This document shows positions 1 through 4,997 of a DNA stretch of 13,039 bases, piece by piece. Within the stretch, counting starts at the first letter, position 1. Every line of letters begins with the position of its first letter. The position numbers were made by a program, and so were the translations under genes. The notes under the pieces were generated by a model that was not told the DNA's origin, did no database searches, and saw nothing but the letters and a program-made list of their open reading frames with translations. The DNA is from JBOHSA01 sp050732995 (GTDB lineage Bacteria > Gemmatimonadota > Gemmatimonadetes > Gemmatimonadales > GWC2-71-9): NCBI GenBank assembly GCA_050732995.1, contig JBOHSA010000027.1:1-13039 (forward strand), read 5' to 3'.

Positions 1-308
1 TGCTGACCGGGGAAGTGAACCTCACGGAGTTCCGCCGCGTCTTGCGCGAGCGGTTCAAGGTGCCGCCAGCCGAGATTGCGCTGGTCGAGGACCAACTCCG
101 CGCCCACACCATCGTCGCTCGACCGGCTTCCCCCTCCGATCTCCAGCTGCGCGATCAGGATGATGCTTGGGTGCTCGCCTCGGCGCTGGCAGGTGGGGCC
201 GAGCTCCTCGTCACCGGCGATAAGGATCTCTTGAGCGTCGCTGAGCGAGCCCCGCTGCCGATCCTGGATCCGCGGGGCTGCTGGGACCGTCTGCGCCGAG
301 CCCGGTGA
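1..308 (+). CDS. PIN-domain toxin of a toxin-antitoxin system (5' end outside window)
   Basis: Predicted Mg-dependent ribonuclease toxin of the PIN superfamily, resembling the 'putative toxin component, PIN family' proteins (COG1569 type). About 100 C-terminal residues are visible. The frame is open to base 3, and the residues before the first possible start (GTG at 15) already fit the family, so the gene most likely begins outside the window and GTG 15 is not its start. The lost part should hold the first catalytic Asp (the usual DTNV motif). The visible part has the second acidic patch (QDDAWVLASA) and the C-terminal TGDKDLL motif, both typical of PIN active sites. It ends with TGA at 306-308. 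A cognate antitoxin would be expected upstream; the MazE-type antitoxin downstream belongs to a different toxin family. The family call is fairly sure. Whether the gene is intact cannot be judged from here. Confidence 0.8.
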   Translation, partial: LTGEVNLTEFRRVLRERFKVPPAEIALVEDQLRAHTIVARPASPSDLQLRDQDDAWVLASALAGGAELLVTGDKDLLSVAERAPLPILDPRGCWDRLRRAR

Positions 309-363
309 CGGGACCGCCGGGCGGGTCATCTTCAGCCCTGGCAGCGCGACCACCTCATCGCAA

Positions 364-387
364 GGTTACATGTAACCGCTCGAGCGG
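364..387. promoter_or_regulatory. Two overlapping perfect palindromes, candidate operator of the mazE-type antitoxin gene
   Basis: GGTTACATGTAACC (364-377) is a perfect 14-bp palindrome. CCGCTCGAGCGG (376-387) is a perfect 12-bp palindrome that shares its first two bases. They lie just upstream of the antitoxin start at 395, and the second runs into the G-rich ribosome-binding region (386-391). Antitoxins of type II modules usually repress their own operon through palindromes at this position, so an autoregulatory operator is the natural reading. The palindromes are seen directly; the operator role is inferred. Confidence 0.5.
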
Positions 388-394
388 GGGGATC

Positions 395-607
395 ATGGGA
401 AGATCGAAGAGCTCCAAGCCGTCGCGTGAAAAGGTACGAGCACATCGAGCGCGTTTGCGCCGGCAAGGACTGCGGCCCATCCAAATCTGGGTCCCCGACG
501 TTCGCTCGCCGGCCTTCATTGCCGAGGCGCATCGACAGTCGCTGGCCGTCGCCAGAAGCCTGCGCGCCACGGAGGACCAAGCCTTCATTGACGCGGTCTC
601 GGCATGA
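395..607 (+). CDS. MazE-family antitoxin (DUF3018 type), 70 aa
   Basis: Antitoxin expected to bind and neutralise a MazF/PemK-type endoribonuclease and to repress its own promoter. The sequence has the strongly conserved features of the 'antitoxin MazE family' (DUF3018): an N-terminal SREKVRAHRARLRRQGLRP stretch, then IQIWVPDVRSP, then AEAHRQSLAVARS and EDQAFIDAV at the end. The frame is open back to 305, but homologues as I recall them begin near the ATG at 395, which follows a G-run at 386-391; the extra 30 residues upstream look non-coding. The last codons overlap the ATG of the mazF remnant (ATGA, 604-607), the usual coupled arrangement. The toxin partner is destroyed, so this antitoxin now appears to be an orphan. 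It could still act as a repressor or neutralise a related toxin elsewhere in the genome. Confidence 0.85.
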   Translation: MGRSKSSKPSREKVRAHRARLRRQGLRPIQIWVPDVRSPAFIAEAHRQSLAVARSLRATEDQAFIDAVSA

Positions 608-686
608 GACGCGGCGAGATCTAGACCGCTTGAATCGGACCATGCTGGTGTTCCTGGGGCTGGCCGGAACGGCTCCCAGGGCTTAG
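604..686 (+). pseudogene. mazF: mazF/pemK toxin remnant with large internal deletion
   Basis: The ATG at 604 opens MRRGEI and then hits TAG (622-624). MRRGEIW is the standard N-terminus of the MazF toxins paired with DUF3018 antitoxins. In another frame, from 618 to the TAG at 684-686, the sequence reads DLDRLNRTMLVFLGLAG and a few more residues, which matches the usual C-terminus of the same family (LRLNRAVLVFLGLAG-like). So both ends of the gene remain while roughly 80 central codons, including the RNase and dimer core, are gone, and the two ends are out of frame. The junction lies in or near AGATCT (617-622), a plausible microhomology for the deletion. No functional toxin can be made. The assignment rests on my memory of family termini, but two independent matches at the correct spots make chance unlikely. 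Confidence 0.82.
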
Positions 687-715
687 CGCTCCGTCCCCAC
701 CTTGTGACGGGCGAA

Positions 716-800
716 CAAATCGCAAGTCAAACACTAGTAAACAATACAAAAGTTGACAAAACAGTATTACGGCTCCAGTTTGGGCTTATATGGAGAGGCC
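716..800 (+). promoter_or_regulatory. A-rich leader with -35-like TTGACA, upstream of the membrane protein/HTH/TPR operon
   Basis: The spacer between the mazF remnant and the next gene turns sharply A/T-rich (about 716-770) and has a perfect TTGACA at 753-758. No convincing -10 box sits 16-18 bases downstream; TATTAC (766-771) and TTATAT (786-791) are at the wrong distance. A purine-rich GGAGAGG (792-798) lies nine bases before GTG 808 and supports that start. A promoter is likely in this stretch, but its exact position is not resolved. Confidence 0.4.
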
Positions 801-807
801 CTGAACC

Positions 808-1641
808 GTGGCCGTACGCCCGGACGCCGCAGTCCCTAGGCCGCCAATGGCCAGCTACCCGGATTTCCTGAAGTCGCTCCTCAGCGACAGAGAGCGGTTC
901 TTCGAGGAGGTCGTCGAAGGCGCGGCCCTCCGTGACAAACTTCGATATGCGGTCGTCACGATCGTCGTGCTCTCTGGATTCTTCGGACTGGTCGCAGGCG
1001 CCTATTCTGGCCCCGCGCAGGCGGTGTCCGCAGGTGTCAAGCTGCCTTTTCTGTTCTTCGCGACGTTCGCGGTCTGCTTTCCAGCGTTGTTCGTGGTGCA
1101 GGTTCTGGTTGGTTCTCGGTTGCGCCTGCTGCAGGTGGTCGTGTTGGTGTTCGGCGCCCTCGCGCTCACGTCCGTGCTCTTGGCCGCGTTCGTGCCGATC
1201 ACGGCGTTCTTTCTCATTACCGGCGCCAATTACTACTTCCAGCACCTTCTGAATATCGCCATCGCAAGCGTTGCCGGACTTTTCGGCATGTACGCCCTTC
1301 ACGAGGGGCTGAGGGTGGTCTGCGAGAAGCGCGGCGTGTACCCAAGAAAGGCGCTCACCATCATGCGAGCGTGGGCGTTGTTGTTCGCCTTCGTCGGAAT
1401 CCAGTTGGCCTGGAATCTTCGCCCGTTCCTCGGCGATCGCAATCAACCCTTCCGTGTGTTTGGAACGTACCAGGGCAATTTCTACGCGGCGATCATCTAC
1501 GCCGTGAACAAGCTGATGCAGGGAGAAGAGAAGCCAGCTGCGTCACCAAGCAGGCTTGATACGATACCCCGGTTTCGCGGTCTCGTCATCCCTCCAGTCG
1601 ACACGGTCGCCGACACCACAGACCGACACAAACGTCCATGA
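808..1641 (+). CDS. Polytopic inner-membrane protein of unknown function, 277 aa
   Basis: A predicted integral membrane protein with a short charged cytoplasmic start and about five or six hydrophobic segments: roughly residues 47-67, 78-101, 106-137 (long enough for two passes), 144-165 and 185-203. After the last segment come NLRPFLG and, shortly later, GNFY. This overall pattern is one I recognise from a family often labelled (probably misleadingly) 'actin-binding WH2 domain-containing protein', whose members share the FFEEV start and the LRPF...NFY ending. The N-terminal part (FLKSLLSDRERFFEEVVEG) is amphipathic. The tail after about residue 235 is hydrophilic and Pro-rich. GTG 808 is preferred because GGAGAGG sits nine bases upstream; ATG 847 is an alternative with a weaker site. 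The stop overlaps the next start (ATGA), so it is co-translated with the HTH protein. No catalytic motif is visible, and no function can be assigned. Confidence 0.8.
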   Translation: MAVRPDAAVPRPPMASYPDFLKSLLSDRERFFEEVVEGAALRDKLRYAVVTIVVLSGFFGLVAGAYSGPAQAVSAGVKLPFLFFATFAVCFPALFVVQVLVGSRLRLLQVVVLVFGALALTSVLLAAFVPITAFFLITGANYYFQHLLNIAIASVAGLFGMYALHEGLRVVCEKRGVYPRKALTIMRAWALLFAFVGIQLAWNLRPFLGDRNQPFRVFGTYQGNFYAAIIYAVNKLMQGEEKPAASPSRLDTIPRFRGLVIPPVDTVADTTDRHKRP

Positions 1642-1877
1642 CACGGGATGGTGGCAGGGGTCCCCTTCTCGACAACGAGATTCTGACCATTGAAGAGGTC
1701 GCTCGGTACCTGCGGCTCACACCGCAGACCATCTACAAGTGGGCGCAGGAGAAACGGATTCCGGCAGCGAAGCTGGGGAAGGAGTGGCGCTTTCGGAAGA
1801 GCATCATCGATCGCTGGTTGGATGAGCAGATTCTGACCAGCGAATCGGGCTTCGAGCACTTGAAGAAGGAGACGTAG
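1638..1877 (+). CDS. Small excisionase/MerR-type helix-turn-helix DNA-binding protein, 79 aa
   Basis: A single HTH_17-type winged-helix domain covers about residues 14-62. ILTIEEVARYLRLTPQTIYKW is the helix-turn-helix, and IPAAKLGKEWRFRKSIIDRWL is the wing and closing helix, the standard 'binding domain, excisionase family' pattern. Such proteins are transcription regulators or recombination directionality factors. There is no integrase or phage gene in the window, and the gene is translationally coupled (ATGA at 1638-1641) to a membrane protein. A regulator working with that membrane protein, perhaps of its own operon, is therefore the better guess. No separate Shine-Dalgarno is seen before the ATG, in keeping with coupling. 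The first ~12 residues (Gly/Arg-rich) lie outside the domain. Domain call is sure; target and role are unknown. Confidence 0.88.
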   Translation: MTRDGGRGPLLDNEILTIEEVARYLRLTPQTIYKWAQEKRIPAAKLGKEWRFRKSIIDRWLDEQILTSESGFEHLKKET

Positions 1878-1901
1878 TCGAACCCTGACGGTGGAGCTAC
1901 C

Positions 1902-3101
1902 ATGTCATCGCAAGAAGGCCGTTCGAGCGCTGCGCTGCTGGTCCTGTTGGCGGCGGTGCTGCTCACGCCGGGAGTGTATTCGACGGCTTGTGCCGTCCAG
2001 GTTCGCCAACAGTCACCCGACAGTCTCGCTCAGGCACGGGCCCTGTACATGCAGAACAAGCTGGGCGAAGCCCTCCCGATCTTCCAAGCCGTCGCCGCGA
2101 AGGAGCCACAGAGCGGGGATGCGCGCGCGTGGTTGGCCGAAACAGCTAGGCGACTGCACGAATTCGACCGGGCCGCGGAAGCGGCGCGGACCGCGTTGCG
2201 CCTCGCACCGTGTCATGCCTTCGCCCACAACGTGTTGGGCGATCTGTATCGCCCCCAATGGAGCGACTGGGAAAAAGTGAATGCCGACTCGGCCTGGACC
2301 CACCTCCTGCAAGCTGCCGAGTGCGACTCCACCGATGGGAATCCGTGGACTGGAATCTGGGGTGAGGCGATGCGTCGCGGGGACGCGTCCATGGAGTCCA
2401 GAGCCTTGCGTCGCCTGGTCGAAAGGCATTTCCTCGCGCGCTCGGCCCTTGCCTACGGCCGCTGGCTTCTTCGGGGGCTGCCGGAAAACGCTGTGCTCTT
2501 GACCGCTGGAGACCTAAACACCTGGGGCGTGCTGGCGATTCAGACCGTCGAGCGGTTCAGAACAGACGTCGCAATTGTCAATACGAGCCTGTTGAACCTC
2601 GACTGGTATGCGAAGCTGATGAGCGAAAGGCATGGATTGCCGCTTGCGGCTCCCGCTCAGGCTGCAAGCGGGGTGTCGGACACGATCATCTCCGACTTGC
2701 GGGCGAAAAGCCTGGAAGGGATCCTGCGGCGTCCGCTCGCCGCGACCATTCCCCAGCCCTCGGGTCCCGGCCGGTTCGCCTTTGCCGGCTCCTACTGGTT
2801 ACTGACGGGGCGCGACAGCATTGCCGACACGGCAGTCATCCGACGCGCCTTCGACGGCGTTCGCGGCGCCGACTTCGGGCTGCCTGTGGTGAGTCCGAAG
2901 GACAGAAGCCCCATACGGCGCGGGAGCTGGATACCGGAAACCCTGGTGGTCGCGGCGTTCCACTATGCGGACATCCTGAGGAGAGCCGGGTGGAAGGCGG
3001 ACGCAGCGCGCACCGAAGCCTGGGCTCAAGCCTTTGGGCGAGAAGCGGGGTTGTCCTCAGAATCCATCGAGCACCTTCGTCAGTTCGCTTTGAAGGACTG
3101 A
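1902..3101 (+). CDS. Exported TPR protein with a DUF2723-like segment, 399 aa
   Basis: Starts with a Sec-type signal (hydrophobic residues ~10-24, possible cleavage near residue 30). The STAC at 27-30 is not a good lipobox, so a soluble periplasmic product is favoured. Residues ~39-145 form helical TPR-like repeats (ARALYMQNKLGEALPIFQAV, then RLHEFDRAAEAARTALRLAP). Residues ~193-240 (PENAVLLTAGDLNTWGVLAI, TVERFRTDVAIVNTSLLNLDWY) closely resemble the soluble part of DUF2723 membrane glycosyltransferase-like proteins, which carry a VLFTNGDNDTFPL...VRVVNLSLLNTDWY pattern. Here the acidic DND-like core is partly changed (GDLNTW), and no membrane domain precedes it. The C-terminal third has no feature I recognise. 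A GGTGGAG (1889-1895) sits six bases before the ATG. It lies 24 bases after the HTH gene, so probably the third gene of that operon. Likely a protein-interaction module at the cell envelope; function unknown. Confidence 0.8.
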   Translation: MSSQEGRSSAALLVLLAAVLLTPGVYSTACAVQVRQQSPDSLAQARALYMQNKLGEALPIFQAVAAKEPQSGDARAWLAETARRLHEFDRAAEAARTALRLAPCHAFAHNVLGDLYRPQWSDWEKVNADSAWTHLLQAAECDSTDGNPWTGIWGEAMRRGDASMESRALRRLVERHFLARSALAYGRWLLRGLPENAVLLTAGDLNTWGVLAIQTVERFRTDVAIVNTSLLNLDWYAKLMSERHGLPLAAPAQAASGVSDTIISDLRAKSLEGILRRPLAATIPQPSGPGRFAFAGSYWLLTGRDSIADTAVIRRAFDGVRGADFGLPVVSPKDRSPIRRGSWIPETLVVAAFHYADILRRAGWKADAARTEAWAQAFGREAGLSSESIEHLRQFALKD

Positions 3102-3342
3102 GGTTCAGGGACACGAGAGGCTGCGCCCCGCTCACACGGAAGACCGTGCACGCTGCCGCGCCGGCGTTGATCACGCCACGCGTTGGCGCCGCGGGCGCCG
3201 CTGGCGCTCGCCGCAGCAACACGAGACCCGGACCTGCACGCGACACCGCGTGACCGCGCCGTGGTACCATAGGTGGTGCCAACGCGGGCGTTGCTGGCCG
3301 TCGCTGCCCGGCGCTCGCGTCGCGTAACTCGTTGAAAACTCA

Positions 3343-3370
3343 ACGGCCGTCGCTGGTGAGCGACGGCCGT
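3343..3370. terminator. Bidirectional intrinsic terminator between convergent operons
   Basis: ACGGCCGTCGCT (3343-3354), loop GGTG (3355-3358), and AGCGACGGCCGT (3359-3370) form a perfect 12-bp stem. On the - strand it is followed by TGAGTTTTC, a short U-rich tail; on the + strand by CTCGTCTT. It sits between the + strand operon ending at 3101 and the - strand operon ending at 3464, so it can stop transcription from both. It may originally have been the terminator of the broken tRNA gene next to it. Confidence 0.8.
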
Positions 3371-3375
3371 CTCGT

Positions 3376-3413
3376 CTTGGGAAGCTGGCATTCTACCCCT
3401 GAATTACGCCCGC
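3376..3413 (-). pseudogene. Truncated tRNA-Gly(CCC), 5' half only
   Basis: Read on the - strand from 3413, the 38 bases form the 5' half of a glycine tRNA: acceptor strand GCGGGCG (positions 1-7), TA, a D-arm ATTC-AGGGGTA-GAAT with a perfect 4-bp stem, G, anticodon-stem strand CCAGC, and loop TTCCCAA with anticodon CCC. The next base is the G that would open the 3' side of the anticodon stem, but the sequence then goes to ACGAG and into the terminator hairpin instead of CTGG, a variable loop, a T-arm and the closing CGCCCGC. No T-arm (GTTCGA) or matching 3' half follows. It cannot give a functional tRNA. The cut just past the anticodon loop suggests an integration or deletion scar. The identity of the half is convincing; how it arose is inferred. 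Confidence 0.82.
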
Positions 3414-3418
3414 GTGCT

Positions 3419-3448
3419 GCGGCGGAATGTGGCGCCACACCCCGCCGC
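3419..3448. repeat. Near-perfect inverted repeat just after the secreted TPR gene
   Basis: GCGGCGGAATGTGGC (3419-3433) and GCCACACCCCGCCGC (3434-3448) are reverse complements at 13 of 15 positions, with no spacer (GGCGCC at the centre). It lies 15 bases beyond the stop codon of the - strand TPR gene, so it may form a 3' hairpin in that mRNA, stabilising the end or slowing polymerase before the terminator. There is no T-tract, so it is not a classic terminator. Confidence 0.5.
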
Positions 3449-3463
3449 CTGTCAACGTGTTCC

Positions 3464-4993
3464 CTACCCCTTGCGATACCGCCAAGCGGTGATTCCCTTG
3501 CCCGCCGCCTGCACCTCGAACGGATGGTTGCCCTCGGGGTCGAGCGCCGGGACCGGCACCGTCTGCGTGACCACAACCTGGCCCTTGGCGTCGAGGAATT
3601 CCACGACCATGCTCCAGGGCTCGCTCTTCTTTTTGGGATGGTAATCCGTGATCATCCCTTTGAGCGACGCGGTATCGTCCTCCGGATTGAAACGGGTGAC
3701 GTTCACTTCGACCGGCAACAGCGAGTCCGCCAACACGAGGTAGTAATAGGCCGAGTCACCCTTGCCGCGGAAGTTCCACCCCTGCGCCAGCAGCCGCAGG
3801 CCGTTCCGATTCATCGGGTCGAGCGCGACGAGCTGCTGCGCCGCGGGGAGCATGTTGGCCGTGTCGCGCAGGGCGAAATACGTGTGCGACAGGTTGAACC
3901 AGCCGTCCCGATAGAATGGGTTCTTTTCCAACCCCGCCTTGAAAGCGCGTTCGGCCATGCGATAGGTCTGCCGACTCGTGCTGCTGTACTCCTGCATCTT
4001 GGCCTTGTTCGCCTTGGACACGGAGTCGCACTGTGCGGTGAGGGCCTGCGCGGTGATCCGGGGATTCTGGCGCCGCCGCTGGCTCCGGCACGCGGTACCC
4101 GTGTCGCCGGTATCCGGGGCCTGCGACACGCTGTTGTAGATCGCCGCGCCGGCTTCGAACAGCTCGATGGCGTCCACCGAATCGGCGCGATCGATCACCC
4201 GGCTGTACAGCGCCACCGCCGAATCGGGCCGGTTCTGAGCGCTATGGATGAGCGCGAGGCCCACCACCGCTTGCGCGTCGTTGGGGTAGCTCTTGAGGTA
4301 CTCACGGTACGCCGCGCCGGCGTCGTCCCACCGGCTCGCCCGGTGGTACACGCGGGCGACGTTGAACAGCGCTTCGCGCTTTTGCCGCGGGGCGGCCGTG
4401 TCGGCCGACTCCGCGGCGACCTTGGCGCCGATCTGGAAGTATTTCACCGAGGAATCCGGCTGCTCGGCGTTGGCGTACAGCGTCGCCAGGTAGATGAAGG
4501 TGTTCGCGTCGTCCTTGAAGATCGCGGCCGCGCGGCTGAAGCCGGCGATCGCGGAATCGGTGTTTCCGGCCTGCCACGCCTGCACGCCGCCGTTGTATGA
4601 GGGCACCCATAGCGAGTGGCGCCAGATGGCGATGTCGCCCCGGCAGGCCACGCTGAGCTCCTCGGCTTTGGTGAAGGCCGAGTCGGCGCCCACGGGGTCG
4701 TCCAGGAGCACGTGGTAGCGGGCCAGGTAGTACCAGGCGGCCGGGTTTTGCCCCTGCTCGCCCGTGGTCAGCGCCTGCGTCAACATCCGGCTCGCATCGG
4801 TGAGGTCGCGCTGCCGCTGGTCCGCGTGCTGGGTCGTGGCTGCGTTTTTCAAGTACTGTTGGGCCCGGTTCACCAGCGTGTGGCCCGGCTTGAGATCGCA
4901 GCGCGGCCCCACCCACGGGGTGGTCTGCGCCGGAGCCGGCGCGGCGCCGACCAGCGCGGCTCCGAGCAGTGCGACGGCGTACTTCACGCTCAT
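3464..4993 (-). CDS. Exported TPR-repeat protein, 509 aa
   Basis: A clear signal peptide (MSVKYAVALLGAALVGAAPAPAQ) directs export. A long array of TPR repeats follows from about residue 40 to 430, for example NPAAWYYLARYHVLLDDPVG, AWQAGNTDSAIAGFSRAAAI, AALYREYLKS-type helices and NPFYRDGWFNLSHTYFALRD. The last ~70 residues form a beta-rich domain (WSMVVEFLDAKGQVVVTQTV...GITAWRYRKG) resembling the small FxLYD/CARDB-like sandwiches found at the ends of envelope proteins. The start is ATG 4993, with AAGGAG seven bases upstream lying inside the last codons of larC; the frame is open further upstream, but only as larC's shadow. It is four bases downstream of larC, so it is the last gene of the - strand cluster. 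Probably a periplasmic scaffold; no enzymatic motif. It is not obviously a paralogue of the + strand TPR protein. Confidence 0.85.
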   Translation of the reverse strand: MSVKYAVALLGAALVGAAPAPAQTTPWVGPRCDLKPGHTLVNRAQQYLKNAATTQHADQRQRDLTDASRMLTQALTTGEQGQNPAAWYYLARYHVLLDDPVGADSAFTKAEELSVACRGDIAIWRHSLWVPSYNGGVQAWQAGNTDSAIAGFSRAAAIFKDDANTFIYLATLYANAEQPDSSVKYFQIGAKVAAESADTAAPRQKREALFNVARVYHRASRWDDAGAAYREYLKSYPNDAQAVVGLALIHSAQNRPDSAVALYSRVIDRADSVDAIELFEAGAAIYNSVSQAPDTGDTGTACRSQRRRQNPRITAQALTAQCDSVSKANKAKMQEYSSTSRQTYRMAERAFKAGLEKNPFYRDGWFNLSHTYFALRDTANMLPAAQQLVALDPMNRNGLRLLAQGWNFRGKGDSAYYYLVLADSLLPVEVNVTRFNPEDDTASLKGMITDYHPKKKSEPWSMVVEFLDAKGQVVVTQTVPVPALDPEGNHPFEVQAAGKGITAWRYRKG

Positions 4994-4997
4994 CAGG

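Larger units (their letters stand above)
3102..3463. other. Intergenic region between convergent units, no protein gene
   Basis: No credible coding frame is seen; the open frames here are short, Arg/Ala-rich and lack family features. The region holds an imperfect inverted repeat TGGTACCA/TGGTGCCA (3262-3269/3274-3281) about 160 bases past the + strand TPR stop, a perfect terminator-type hairpin (3343-3370), a half tRNA-Gly gene (3376-3413) and a near-perfect inverted repeat (3419-3448). The last three are listed separately. The stretch 3102-3260 shows nothing beyond GC-rich inverted repeats such as GGCGCC-GCG-GGCGCC. Confidence 0.7.

Noticed and set aside
305..394. N-terminal 30-residue extension of the antitoxin
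   Set aside because: It runs through both palindromes and the likely operator region, and homologues as I know them start at the MGRSK-like position (395).
727..1446. - strand frame (239 codons) opposite the membrane protein
   Set aside because: Charged, low-complexity Glu/Arg/His-rich translation with no domain, and the opposite strand has a coherent polytopic protein with a good ribosome site.
1638..1877. HTH protein as an excisionase of an integrated phage
   Set aside because: The domain is shared by many ordinary regulators. No integrase, att repeats or phage gene occurs in the window, and the gene is coupled to a membrane protein.
3284..3290. GCGGGCG on the + strand (CGCCCGC on -), matching the missing 3' acceptor strand of the tRNA half, suggesting a tRNA split by a short intron
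   Set aside because: No T-arm sequence (GTTCGA) or 3' anticodon stem lies between it and the 5' half, and no CCA-like end follows. A 7-mer of this composition is expected by chance.
3331..3344. Possible integron attC core sites (GTTGAAA/ACTCAAC)
   Set aside because: The order and spacing of the conserved boxes do not match an attC site, and no integron integrase or cassette array is present.
3332..4600. Long + strand open frame (422 codons), Arg/His-rich
   Set aside because: Antisense shadow of the secreted TPR gene. Its composition is typical of GC-rich antisense frames, and its start lies in the terminator and tRNA remnant.
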